DNA from: CAYTSA01 sp964440345
GTDB taxonomy: Bacteria; Desulfobacterota; Desulfovibrionia; Desulfovibrionales; Desulfovibrionaceae
DNA: 56,430 nt
NCBI GenBank assembly: GCA_964440345.1
Contig: CAYTSA010000013.1
Span: 1 to 56,430, forward strand
Direction of reading: 5' to 3'
A program made the translations under genes and the position numbers. The notes under the pieces are model-generated. The model was not told the origin of the DNA. It saw only the letters and a list, made by a program, of their open reading frames with translations, and did not search any database. Below, piece after piece: positions 17,150 through 25,716 of this stretch (its first letter is position 1; each line of letters begins with the position of its first letter).

Positions 17150-18220
17150 TTATTCGGTGGAGCCCACAACCCCTTCAACAAACCAGGTCATACCCAGCAA
17201 CTGCTCGTCTGTGGCGGACTGGCCAGCGGGAATTTTGACCTCGCCTTTCTGGTTTTTAAGCGGGCCTTCAAAAACGTGGAATGCGCCGTCCATGATTTCC
17301 TTTTTCCGCTCGGCCACTTTGGCCTTTACGTCAGCAGGAACCGTGTCACTAATGGGGGCCAGGTCCACAATGCCTTCGTTGATGCCCCACCAGTAAGCGC
17401 CAGCGTCCCATTCGCCGGCTTTGATTTTGTCGATGACGTGGGCGTAGAACACAGACCAGTTCCAAACAGGCGCAGTCAGGTGCGCTTTTGGCGCGAACTG
17501 GCTCATGTCCGTGTTGTAGCCCACGGAGTAAGCGCCGGCTTCCTGGGCGGCTTCCTGCGGGCCGGGGGAATCCTGGTGCTGGGCGATGACGTCGGCGCCC
17601 ACGTCCAGCAGTGATTTGGCGGCTTCTTTTTCCAGGGCCGGGTCGTACCAGGTCTTGGTCCAGACCACCCGGACTTCGGCTTCTGGGTTCATTTCTCGCA
17701 CGCCGATGGTGAAGGCGTTGACGCCCCGGATGACCTCAGGGATGGGAAAGGCCGCAGCGTAGCCGATAATGTTGGACTTGCTCATGGCCCCGGCCACCAG
17801 CCCAGAAAGGTAGCGCGCCTGGTACATGCGGCCGAAATAGTTGCTCATGTTGCCGTGCGTCTTAAAGCCGGAGCAGTGCAGAAACTCCACGTCCGAGTAT
17901 TGCTTGGCTATCTTCAAGGTAGGGTCCATGTAGCCAAAGCTGGTGGTGAAGATGACGTCAAAGCCTTTGCGGGCCATGTTGGCGATTACCCGTTCAGCGT
18001 CCGGGCCTTCGGGCACGGCTTCCACATATGACGTGGACACGCCGTCCACTTTGTCGATGGTTAGGCGGCCCTGGTCGTGGGCGTAGGACCAACCAGCGTC
18101 GCCAATGGGGGAAACGTAGACAAAGCCGGCTTTGATGTCCTCGGCCTGGGCCTGGCCAAGGGCGGGCAGCAAGAGCCCGATCATTACAACAAATACCCAA
18201 CCTCCTCGCATCATGTACAT
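17150..18220 (-). CDS. BmpA-family nucleoside/purine substrate-binding protein
   Basis: A 356-residue periplasmic protein of the BMP (PnrA/Med) family, which binds nucleosides or purines. A signal peptide (MYMMRGGWVFVVMIGLLL... AQAEDIKAGF) precedes the family start KAGFVYVSPIGDAGWSYAHD. Later motifs IFTTSFGYMDP, GYAAAFPIPEVIRGVNAFTIG and AQHQDSPGPQEAA are characteristic. There is no lipobox Cys, unlike many BMP lipoproteins. ATG 18220 follows GAGGAGGAG; the longer frame lacks a good site. It lies next to gpt, which supports a purine ligand. Confidence 0.9.
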   Translation of the reverse strand: MYMMRGGWVFVVMIGLLLPALGQAQAEDIKAGFVYVSPIGDAGWSYAHDQGRLTIDKVDGVSTSYVEAVPEGPDAERVIANMARKGFDVIFTTSFGYMDPTLKIAKQYSDVEFLHCSGFKTHGNMSNYFGRMYQARYLSGLVAGAMSKSNIIGYAAAFPIPEVIRGVNAFTIGVREMNPEAEVRVVWTKTWYDPALEKEAAKSLLDVGADVIAQHQDSPGPQEAAQEAGAYSVGYNTDMSQFAPKAHLTAPVWNWSVFYAHVIDKIKAGEWDAGAYWWGINEGIVDLAPISDTVPADVKAKVAERKKEIMDGAFHVFEGPLKNQKGEVKIPAGQSATDEQLLGMTWFVEGVVGSTE

Positions 18221-18292
18221 TTTACTCCTCCTCGCATGAAAAAAGTTAGAACAGCGCGCGAACGACACAACCAGACGGTCTTGCCGTATATG

Positions 18293-18796
18293 CTACCCCA
18301 TGTTGATGGGGTTGACGGCCAAAGGCTGTACAAACTGGGACTCCGCGTCCCAGGGAAAGAGAATCCAGGTGTCCTGGCTCACTTCAGTGATAAACGTGTC
18401 CACCAGGGGCCGGCCGGCCGGCTTGGCGTACACTGTGGCAAAATGCGCCTTGGGCAGCATGTTGCGAACCACACGGGCCGTGGCGCCTGTATCCACCAGG
18501 TCGTCGACAATGAGCCAGTTTTCGCCAAGAACTTCCAGCGCAGCCTCGGCCGGCTTGAGAACCTTCATGTTGCCTTGAGCCCGGCCGTCATAGCTGGCCG
18601 CGCATACGGTTTCGACCGTGCGCAGTTCTAGCTCCCTGGCGATTATGGCTGCTGGAACCAGCCCGCCGCGGGTGATGGCCACAATGCCGGCGTAAGGGCC
18701 CAGCTCCAGCAACCGCCAAGCCAGGGCCTTGGCGTCCCTGTGCAGGTGGTCCCAGGAAACAGGAAACATTTTTGTGTAGCGGTCTTTGTCAGCCAT
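18293..18796 (-). CDS. gpt: Xanthine-guanine phosphoribosyltransferase
   Basis: Purine salvage enzyme converting guanine, xanthine or hypoxanthine with PRPP to the nucleotide. The 167-residue product aligns along its length with E. coli Gpt (152): VAITRGGLVPAAIIARELELR, the PRPP-binding loop LIVDDLVDTGATA, and AKPAGRPLVD with a conserved QDTWI near the end. ATG 18796 is taken as start; an in-frame start at 18853 would add 19 residues not typical of the family. It is directly upstream of the BmpA transporter on the same strand, so uptake and salvage are likely coupled. Confidence 0.92.
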   Translation of the reverse strand: MADKDRYTKMFPVSWDHLHRDAKALAWRLLELGPYAGIVAITRGGLVPAAIIARELELRTVETVCAASYDGRAQGNMKVLKPAEAALEVLGENWLIVDDLVDTGATARVVRNMLPKAHFATVYAKPAGRPLVDTFITEVSQDTWILFPWDAESQFVQPLAVNPINMG

Positions 18797-18953
18797 TGAA
18801 GAGCCCCGTGGAGTGCGTTGGAAACTTTTCGCCCTGTCCCGGAGCGATGTCAAGGCCGGAAGTCAGAGCAGAGAGAACGACAAGGAAGAGGCGTTTGTAG
18901 AAAAAAAATGGCTGGCAGGCAAGGAGAGATACGAGGAGAGCTAGATCAAAAAA

Positions 18954-19717
18954 TTATAGGCAGTTAAAAAGTGCTCTTTCGAAAAATGTTTCAACAATAG
19001 AGTAGCAGTTATCGACTACTTTTTTTCCAGCAGGCAGAATTGCCAATTGTTCAAGGTCAGCGGCAAGTGCGCCTTCTGCGTTTAGTTGGCAAGTTTTTTG
19101 ATAGGCTTTGAATGTCGCATCACGATGGTTGCCGGACCAATTCAGTAACGTTGCGTCATTTTCTGTATTCTGCAGAACGATAGCTAAGACCTGACTGCAA
19201 AAATTCGAAAATGGGCTTTTTTTCTAGATGTGTGCTCAGCAATTTCAACTGGTTGCGGTGACCGTTTTTCTGTTTTTGGACTTTTTGCAGTCACCTCAGC
19301 TAGGTCGAAAATGTCGCGAGTCGTGAAGTTCTCACCACGGTAATAGATTTTTTTGCCAATGATTTCTGAAGAAACATCACAATGGACACCATCATGAAAT
19401 TCACCAATGATGGGCGGCGCTTGGGATACTGGTTGGGCGACAATAAAGTGTATTTTACCTTCTTCAAATACTAGACGCGTGTATTTAGGTGTTTCTTCAT
19501 ATGCGTGTTCTATGTCATCAATAGCATCGTTGAGCCTGGGAGAAATATACGGAAGGAATTGACTGTCAGGAAAAAAAATATCTATGTCATTGCTTAATCG
19601 GTGTTGATAGCGAAGCATTAACACTGTACCGCCTCCCAATCGCCAATCCGACATGGATAGCCGGGCTTTCTCAAGCAAGTTTAAAGCGTGATTAAGAAGT
19701 ATTTTCCCGGATTGCAT
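18954..19717 (-). pseudogene. AbiEii/AbiGii-type nucleotidyltransferase toxin, frameshifted
   Basis: Toxin-like nucleotidyltransferase of the AbiEii family (type IV toxin-antitoxin). The first part contains WRLGGGTVLMLRYQHRLSNDIDIFF, the active-site GG...HR.S.DID motif. The annotated-style frame stops at 19184, but the other frame continues from a run of seven A's (minus strand; 19217-19223) as KKSPFSNFCSQVLAIVLQNT ... to a stop at 18954. Adding one A would give a protein of 254 residues, the usual family size. It may be a pseudogene, a slippage-expressed gene or a sequence error. The region is AT-rich and separate in base composition from gpt and queD. Confidence 0.7.
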
Positions 19718-19742
19718 GTATTTGTGCCTTGCATTCCTTTGC

Positions 19743-19922
19743 TTACGTAAGAGAAAGAGAGGTGCAAGTTTGCAGCAATACATCTTTTTTTAGTCCTTGC
19801 TCTTCCACCAACTTTTTAAAGAATATGGATGATGTCTCTGTAAATAGCAAATGAAAGTGGTAAGACCAGGGAGCAGGGTCCTCAGACCCTTGCAAAACGC
19901 GGAGGAGCGTCTGCTCAGGCAT
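19743..19922 (-). CDS. Small unknown protein upstream of the AbiEii-like gene
   Basis: A 59-residue frame (MPEQTLLRVLQGSEDPAPW...) that ends 25 bases before the toxin-like start, on the same strand and within the same AT-rich island. It has normal-looking amino-acid use and a charged helical C-terminal half (FFKKLVEEQGLKKDVLL). By position it could be the antitoxin partner or the remains of one, but it shows no helix-turn-helix motif I can point to. The Shine-Dalgarno is weak. Confidence 0.4.
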   Translation of the reverse strand: MPEQTLLRVLQGSEDPAPWSYHFHLLFTETSSIFFKKLVEEQGLKKDVLLQTCTSLSLT

Positions 19923-20560
19923 TGTACTCTGGTTCGCAGGTTGATCTGTATGGCGGCTGTTTTGAGCGCTGTAAACATGGCGACGAACTTTTTATTGTGT
20001 TTTTTGTGGCTATGCAGTTAGCTCCGTATAGTGGTAATTAATGCGGCAATGGTTGTTTTCTGCCTGTCCTACACAAAGGTTGGTTGTGGTCTTCCCCTTA
20101 ATGGACTCAGGAGAGCATGTGCATTCTGCGCCCACATTGAGGCAACACATTCGAATGTCGCGAGGCTAATTGACGATATCAGCATAGGGCCGCCTCGCCA
20201 ATGCAATGACACGTCCCAAAGATGTCATTGCCCGCGCAGGCGGGCAATCCAGGGACTTTGACTTTTTCTGCGCCGCGAAGCCCCCGTATGTCATGGACCG
20301 CGAAAGTGGAGCGGACGTATGATGGAAGGCCGCAACGCTTGAAATCAAGCGCAATACAGATATTTTATAGATGCAATCTTTGCAGAGACCTCGACTTTAC
20401 TGACAGATGTGGGAGCTTCGGAGCATAGGGCATAGCCACATTCAAGAATAACCTCCGGGTATGGCGCCACACTGCATTTGCAGTTTGGATGTGGGTCTTT
20501 CTGGCATTTCGGTGTACGTATACAACATTGCGTTGTGCTGTGGGCATTTTGGGCACGCTT
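19923..20560. other. Gene-free stretch containing a dispersed repeat
   Basis: No convincing gene is seen here. The left part (19923-20220) is unremarkable; 20221-20439 is a repeat shared with the right end of the window; 20440-20560 is the 3' flank of queD. Short open frames on both strands have no start context or recognisable domain. Confidence 0.6.
20221..20439 (-). repeat. About 219-bp dispersed repeat with REP-like hairpin, copy 1
   Basis: Nearly identical, in inverted orientation, to 56209-56430 at the end of the window, with only a few substitutions and small indels. One end carries a REP-like palindrome at 20227-20248 (ATTGCCCGCG / CGGGCAAT), a motif type seen in many proteobacterial genomes. 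The conserved segment includes short frames on both strands, but nothing that looks like a real gene. Confidence 0.85.
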
Positions 20561-20947
20561 TTATTCCTCCCAATAGGTCGCGCTCTGGCCCTCTTTTTCG
20601 CAGACGGTGACGGACTCCAGCTTGCAGCCCAGGGCCGCAGCCTTGTCCTGCAGCTTGCGGTAAATGTACCGGGCGATGTTCTCCGACGAGGGGTTTTGCT
20701 CGGTAAAGGGGAAGACGTCGTTCAGGTGCTGGTGGTCCAGCGTGGACAAGGCCTCCTTGAGCACACGCTTCAGATCGCCGAAGTCGGCCAGTATCTCCAC
20801 CTTGGGGTCCAGGCTTTCGCCGGTTACGGTCATTTCTACGCTGAAGTTGTGGCCGTGCAGGTTTTCGCATTTGCCCTTGAAGTGGCGCAAACAGTGGGAG
20901 GCGGAGAAAGCGCCGCGCACGGCGAGGCGGTAGCAGGGTCTTGGCAT
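20561..20947 (-). CDS. queD: 6-carboxy-5,6,7,8-tetrahydropterin synthase
   Basis: Second enzyme of the queuosine/7-deazapurine pathway, converting dihydroneopterin triphosphate to 6-carboxytetrahydropterin. The 128-residue product has the catalytic and zinc residues: Cys in KCENLHGHNF, with HGH zinc ligands, His in SASHCLRHF, the DFGDLK motif, LDHQHLN, and the closing Glu in VCEKEGQSATY. The start has AAGGACCCCC. No preQ1 riboswitch is seen upstream, and no other que genes are nearby. Confidence 0.93.
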   Translation of the reverse strand: MPRPCYRLAVRGAFSASHCLRHFKGKCENLHGHNFSVEMTVTGESLDPKVEILADFGDLKRVLKEALSTLDHQHLNDVFPFTEQNPSSENIARYIYRKLQDKAAALGCKLESVTVCEKEGQSATYWEE

Positions 20948-21015
20948 GGGGGTCCTTTTATGGGTCGGTCAGGGGTGAGGGGAATGGCTATGTCAAAGGC
21001 AACGGCAACGGCGCT

Positions 21016-21041
21016 GGATTCCCCGCCTGCGCGGGGAATCC
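21016..21041. repeat. REP-like palindrome
   Basis: GGATTCCCCGC and GCGGGGAATCC flank a CTGC loop, a 26-base palindrome of the common proteobacterial CCCGCCTGCGCGGG type. It is upstream of queD, with a related one in the dispersed repeat at 20227. Confidence 0.75.
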
Positions 21042-21355
21042 ATGTCCTTTAAAAACGTCAGTTTACACCGCCAAGCCAAGTTTTTTCTCCACTTCCTCTA
21101 ACTTAACGTCATTATGAAGTTTCAGAGGAGAAAGTCAACTAACGCGCAGTAGCGATGAAGCGAGGCCGTGTCTGCGTGCGTCTGCGGTGAATTGTTTAGG
21201 GGCTGGCGTGAGCAGGAGTTTCGTCCATTCCCTCGCTTCGCTTCGGCCGCATGCCAAGCGCAACACGCCGTGTTGAAGCAACGCAGCCCACGTGGAGTTT
21301 TCAACAGCCTGCTATGGACTCAAATGACGCCTGCCCCCTGCGCCGCTGTGCGGCT

Positions 21356-21393
21356 GCGGGGATCAGGCTGTCGCGCATCACCGCCGTTGGCTT
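21356..21393 (+). repeat. Inverted repeat arm downstream of dnaE (38 bp)
   Basis: Thirty-eight bases identical to the reverse complement of 25075-25112. The flanking 40 or so bases on one side are also related (both arms contain GACGCCTGCC- or GGCGCCTGCC-like sequence). The two arms bracket dnaE. Confidence 0.85.
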
Positions 21394-21412
21394 CGCGTTG
21401 CTTACCTCCCGC

Positions 21413-24400
21413 TTACCCTAGCACAGCGGCTTGCAACGTTTCTTCGCGCCAACTGTCAAAGGCTTTGTCAAATTCCGGGCTGGGCTGCACCGTGAAGTTC
21501 GGGCCCAGCTCAAGTGATATCCAGGCGTCGTCGTAGCGCAGGGTCAGCCGCACAGGCACCGGGCCAGAGTGTTCCTCTATCAGCTTCTGCAGCTTCACAG
21601 CGCCGCCGTTTTCCAGGCAGCGGGCGGGCACGTCCCGATGCACCGGTTCGGTGGAGTTGGCCAAAGCCTCGGCCAGCAGCGAAACCTTGTCCGCCAGCAG
21701 TTTGGCCTTTTTCGGACCCTCTTCGTCCCCATTCGCCCCGCCATTGTTCTGCGGTCCTCCGTCGTGTTCGCTGATGTGGGCCGTGGCCAGGAGGGGCTTG
21801 TCCATGTCCATGAGCGGCTTGGCCTCGGCGTACACTTCCGGAAACATGGTCAGCTCGCCAGAGCTGGTCAGGTCCGCCACGTCGCAAAAGGCCATCTTGT
21901 CGCCTTTCTTGGTGATGTGCTCCTTGCGGCCGGTGACCAGCACGGCCACGCGCAGCTCCTGGCCTGGCCCCATGTTTGCGGCCTGCTCCAGGGTCTGCAG
22001 CCCAAGCCGGCGAATCTCCGCCCGGTAAGGCATGAGCGGGTGGCTGGTCAGGAAAAAGCCCAGAGCGTCCTTCTCGAACCCGGACTTCACGTCGTCCGGC
22101 CATTCAACCATATCCTGTTCCTCGCAGTCAAAGCCCAGACCGGGCACGGCCGCGGGCTCCTGTTGCGGCGCCATGGCGAACAGGGACATCTGGCCGGAAT
22201 CCTTTTCCTTGGCCTTTTTCTGGGCCCGACTCACCACGTTGTCCAGGGCTTCGTACATGCCCTGCCGGGTGCAGCGGGGTTCGCCCTCCACGGCAAAAGA
22301 GAACGTGTCCATGGCGCCGGATTTGATGAGATATTCCAGCACACGTTTGGTCAACTTGCGGATGTTCACCCGGGTTAGCATGTTCAGCACGCTCTCGAAA
22401 TGGCCCTCGGCTTCGCGGGCGTCCACTATCTCGCGAATGGCCTCGTCGCCCACGTTTTTCACCGCGCCCAGGCCAAAGATAATCTTGCCGTCCTTCACCG
22501 TGAATTCCCGGCGCGAGCTATTCACGTCCGGCGGCAGCACCTCTATGCCCATGTCCTTGCAGGCGGCCACGTACTTGAGCAGCTTGTCCTGGTTGCCCAG
22601 TTCCGAGGTCATGAGCGCGGCCATGAACTCCGTGGGGTAGTGCGCCTTCAGGTAGGCGGTGTAATAGGAGATGAGCGCATAGGCCGCGGAGTGAGACTTA
22701 TTGAAGCCGTACTTGGCGAACTCCTGCAACAGGTCGAAAATTTCGTCGGCCTTTTCTTCGGGGATGCCGTTCTCGGCTGCGCCCTGCTTGAAGCGCACGC
22801 GCTGCTTGGCCATCTCCTCTTCAATCTTCTTGCCCATGGCCCGACGCAGCAGGTCGGCCTCGCCCAGGGAGTAGTTGCCCACTATCTGGGCAATCTTCAT
22901 GACCTGCTCCTGGTAGACGATAACGCCGTATGTGTCCTGCAGCGCTTCTTCCAGTTGCGGCAGGGGATACTCTACAGGCTCCTCGCCGTGCTTGCGCCGG
23001 ATGAACCTGTCCACCATGCCAGAGTTCAACGGCCCTGGCCGGTACAGCGCCAGCATGGCGATGACGTCGTCAAAGCAGGTGGGCTTGAGCATGCGCAAGT
23101 AGCGCCGCATGCCGTCAGATTCCACCTGGAACACGCCGTCGGTGTCGCCCTTGGCGTAGATTTCCTTGTAGGTTTTTTCATCGTCCAGGCTGGGGTTCTC
23201 CAGGTCCGGGACCTCCTTGCCCTGCAGCGCGATCACGTCCAGGGCGTCCTGGACCACCGTCATGGTGCGCAGGCCAAGGAAGTCGAACTTGATGAGCCCG
23301 ACCTTTTCCACCATCTTCATGTCGAACTGGGTGACGACTTCGTCCTTTTTCCCCCGGTAGAGCGGCAAGTACTCGTCCAGCGGCTTGTCGCCGATAACCA
23401 CGCCCGCGGCGTGGGTGGACGCGTGACGGCACAGTCCCTCCAGCCGGCGCGAGACGTCGATAAGTTTGTGGACCTGCGGGGATTCGTCGTAGAGTTTTTG
23501 CAGCTCCGGCTCCATCTCCAGGGCCTTGTCAATGGTCATCTTCAGCTCGTCCGGAATGAGCTTGGCTATCTTGTCCGTCTCGCCAAAGCTCATGCCCAGG
23601 GCCCGGCCCACGTCGCGCACCGCGGCCTTGGCCTTCATCTTGCCAAAGGTGGTAATCTGCGCCACGGAGTCGTCGCCGTATTTGCGGGTAACGTACTGGA
23701 TGACCTCGATGCGCCGGCGTTCGCAAAAGTCCACGTCAAAGTCCGGCATGGAGACGCGCTCTGGGTTCAGAAAACGCTCGAACAGTAAATTGTAGGGGAT
23801 GGGGTCCAGGTTGGTGACGCCCAGGGCCCAAGCTGCTATGGAGCCGGCGCCTGAACCGCGGCCAGGCCCCACGGGGATGTTTTGTTTTTTCGCCCAGTTG
23901 ATGAAATCCTGCACGATGAGGAAATAGCCCTCAAAGCCCATGTTGGCGATGATTCCCATCTCCAGTTCCAGCCGTTCCCAGTAGACCTTTTCGTCTATGT
24001 CGTAGGGCAGCTTGTCGATGCGGCTCTGCAGCCCTTTACGGCACAGGTCGGTGAACTCCTGGTGCAGGGTCTTGCCCTCAGGCAGCTCATAAACCGGAAA
24101 GTGGTAGGTCTCCAGGTCCAGATAGTCCTCTTCGCACATGGCCGCGATTTCCACAGAGTTGGCCAGGGCCTGGGGAACGTGACTGAAGTCGCGCTGCATG
24201 TCCTGCGGGGATTTGTAATACAGCTGGTCTGTGCCAAAACGCATGCGCTTCTCGTCGTCCACGCACTTGGCGGTCTGGATGCACAGCAGGATGTCGTGGG
24301 CCTCCACGTCGTCCTGGTTCAGGTAGTGGCAGTCGTTGGTGGCCACCAGGGGCAGGTCCAGCTCCCCGGCCAGTTCTATGAGCTTTTCATTGGCCACAAC

Positions 24401-24946
24401 CTGCTCGTCCAGGCCGTTGGACTGCAGCTCTATGTAGTAGCGGTTGGGGAACATGGCTGCGTACTCGCGGGCTGCGGCCAGGCCTGCGTCCATGCCTTCA
24501 TGCCGCAGCTTGAACGGCACTTCGCCCTGTAAACAGGCGGACAGGCAGATGAGCCCGTCGCTGTGTTTGGCCAGCAGTTGCTTGTCGATGCGCGGTTTGT
24601 GGTAAAAGCCGTACAAATGCCCGGTGGAGACGAGCTTGATCAGGTTTTGATAGCCGGTCAGGTTCTGGGCCAGCAGCACCAGGTGGTAGCGCCGCCGGGC
24701 GAACTCTGACTCGCGGTCGTCCAGGGCCTTGTGGGCCACGTAGACCTCGCAGCCGATGATGGGCTTGACCCCGGCCTTTTTGCAGGCCAGGTAGAAATTG
24801 ACTGCGCCGTAGAGGTTGCCGTGGTCGGTGATGGCGCAGGCAGGCATCTTGTAGTCCAGGGCTTTCTTGGTCAGATCGCCCAGGCGTATGGCGCCGTCCA
24901 GCAGGGAATATTCCGTGTGACAGTGGAGGTGAACGAAATCGGACAT
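21413..24946 (-). CDS. dnaE: DNA polymerase III alpha subunit
   Basis: Replicative polymerase catalytic subunit, 1177 residues, the normal length for DnaE1. In order: PHP domain from residue 4 (HLHCHTEYSLLDGAIR), polymerase palm with GPGRGSGAGSIAAW and the catalytic Asp pair in MPDFDVDFCERRR, the fingers region with LYRPGPLNSGMVDRF, the helix-hairpin-helix segment, and an OB-fold (about residues 960-1060). It lacks the 3'-5' exonuclease, as usual. The ATG at 24946 has no strong Shine-Dalgarno. The gene is bracketed by a perfect 38-bp inverted repeat. Confidence 0.97.
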   Translation of the reverse strand: MSDFVHLHCHTEYSLLDGAIRLGDLTKKALDYKMPACAITDHGNLYGAVNFYLACKKAGVKPIIGCEVYVAHKALDDRESEFARRRYHLVLLAQNLTGYQNLIKLVSTGHLYGFYHKPRIDKQLLAKHSDGLICLSACLQGEVPFKLRHEGMDAGLAAAREYAAMFPNRYYIELQSNGLDEQVVANEKLIELAGELDLPLVATNDCHYLNQDDVEAHDILLCIQTAKCVDDEKRMRFGTDQLYYKSPQDMQRDFSHVPQALANSVEIAAMCEEDYLDLETYHFPVYELPEGKTLHQEFTDLCRKGLQSRIDKLPYDIDEKVYWERLELEMGIIANMGFEGYFLIVQDFINWAKKQNIPVGPGRGSGAGSIAAWALGVTNLDPIPYNLLFERFLNPERVSMPDFDVDFCERRRIEVIQYVTRKYGDDSVAQITTFGKMKAKAAVRDVGRALGMSFGETDKIAKLIPDELKMTIDKALEMEPELQKLYDESPQVHKLIDVSRRLEGLCRHASTHAAGVVIGDKPLDEYLPLYRGKKDEVVTQFDMKMVEKVGLIKFDFLGLRTMTVVQDALDVIALQGKEVPDLENPSLDDEKTYKEIYAKGDTDGVFQVESDGMRRYLRMLKPTCFDDVIAMLALYRPGPLNSGMVDRFIRRKHGEEPVEYPLPQLEEALQDTYGVIVYQEQVMKIAQIVGNYSLGEADLLRRAMGKKIEEEMAKQRVRFKQGAAENGIPEEKADEIFDLLQEFAKYGFNKSHSAAYALISYYTAYLKAHYPTEFMAALMTSELGNQDKLLKYVAACKDMGIEVLPPDVNSSRREFTVKDGKIIFGLGAVKNVGDEAIREIVDAREAEGHFESVLNMLTRVNIRKLTKRVLEYLIKSGAMDTFSFAVEGEPRCTRQGMYEALDNVVSRAQKKAKEKDSGQMSLFAMAPQQEPAAVPGLGFDCEEQDMVEWPDDVKSGFEKDALGFFLTSHPLMPYRAEIRRLGLQTLEQAANMGPGQELRVAVLVTGRKEHITKKGDKMAFCDVADLTSSGELTMFPEVYAEAKPLMDMDKPLLATAHISEHDGGPQNNGGANGDEEGPKKAKLLADKVSLLAEALANSTEPVHRDVPARCLENGGAVKLQKLIEEHSGPVPVRLTLRYDDAWISLELGPNFTVQPSPEFDKAFDSWREETLQAAVLG

Positions 24947-25074
24947 ATAGGTATTTTGTGTGTGTTTATGGGTTGTTATGGATTAATTCAGAATAGCAGA
25001 AAGGCGCCGGAAAGACAAATACGCAACTCACCCGCGAAAACAGAATAGTAACGCAAATGAAGGTGAGCGCCACA

Positions 25075-25112
25075 AAGCCAACGGCGGTGATGCGCGACAG
25101 CCTGATCCCCGC
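25075..25112 (-). repeat. Inverted repeat arm upstream of dnaE (38 bp)
   Basis: Partner of 21356-21393 in opposite orientation. It lies between the dnaE start and the truncated end of the beta-helix gene, and may mark the junction where that gene was cut. Confidence 0.85.
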
Positions 25113-25162
25113 GGCGCAGCCGAAGGCGGCAGGCGCCACATGGCGCCCCATAAGACGGCGCG

Positions 25163-25705
25163 TTATTGGCAGTGCAACCCGGCTTGTATCGCGTGGGATG
25201 CGGTGGAGTGCGCATCCTGGCTGTATTGCGCCTGCCACTGGGACAGTGTGATCACAGTTTCGTCTTCGTCAATGCGGGCCAGAATGTTGTTGTCGCTCTG
25301 CAACCCTGGCAGGCTGTCGGCTGTGAACTCCAGCCCGCCCCTGTATGATCCTTCATGCAGCAGGATGTTATTTGTTAAGGTGTTGTTGATGCTGCCGTTC
25401 TTCAGGCTGAGCGCCCAGCGTCCATCGGAAGGCATGTGTCCGGTATTGTTGGCAAACACGTTGTTCTGCGTGCCGTACTCGTTTTCCTGGCCGTCGTCCC
25501 GGCTAGCTATGCCAGAGGCGTAATTGTTGAAAATCAGGTTGTTGGCAATGAAGGAGTCGCGCACATAGGCTAGGTTTATCGCGGCGCTGCTGTCCGCTCC
25601 ATCGTCGCCGGCCGTGGAAACGTAATATGCGGCGGCGCAGGCTGCGCCGTTGCCCAGGCAGAAGAACACTATCACAACCACAATGTGTTGCACTAGACAG
25701 CGCAT
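25163..25705 (-). pseudogene. Secreted parallel beta-helix protein, probably truncated
   Basis: A 180-residue frame with signal peptide (ending AACAAAYY) and the start YYVSTAGDDG typical of secreted right-handed beta-helix proteins. This jumps directly into late coils (NNLIFNNYASGIASRDDG, NNVFANNTGHMPSDGRW, NNTLTNNILLH). Full proteins of this kind usually have several hundred residues between these parts and a longer C-terminus. The end (QDAHSTASHAIQAGLHCQ) breaks off where the inverted-repeat region begins. I read it as an internally deleted and 3'-truncated remnant, though a small secreted protein is possible. It begins 11 bases after the preceding propeller gene. Confidence 0.6.
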
Positions 25706-25716
25706 CTGTTGCGCCC

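Larger units (their letters stand above)
20948..21412. other. Intergenic region between queD and dnaE with repeats
   Basis: No gene is seen. It contains a REP-like hairpin (21016-21041), a near-perfect small dyad CAACACG-C-CGTGTTG around 21260-21275, and one arm of the inverted repeat that brackets dnaE (21356-21393). Confidence 0.6.

Noticed and set aside
19790..19978. 62-codon frame MFTALKTAA... overlapping the small gene upstream of the AbiEii-like gene
   Set aside because: The competing frame at 19743-19922 has better residue composition and spacing to the toxin gene; the two cannot both be favoured.
20166..20428. Short frames on both strands inside the 219-bp repeat
   Set aside because: They follow from repeat conservation, with no start signals; frame is not better kept than the rest.
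20948..21060. preQ1 riboswitch upstream of queD
   Set aside because: The expected short hairpin with an A-rich tail pairing was not found; only a REP-like hairpin is present.
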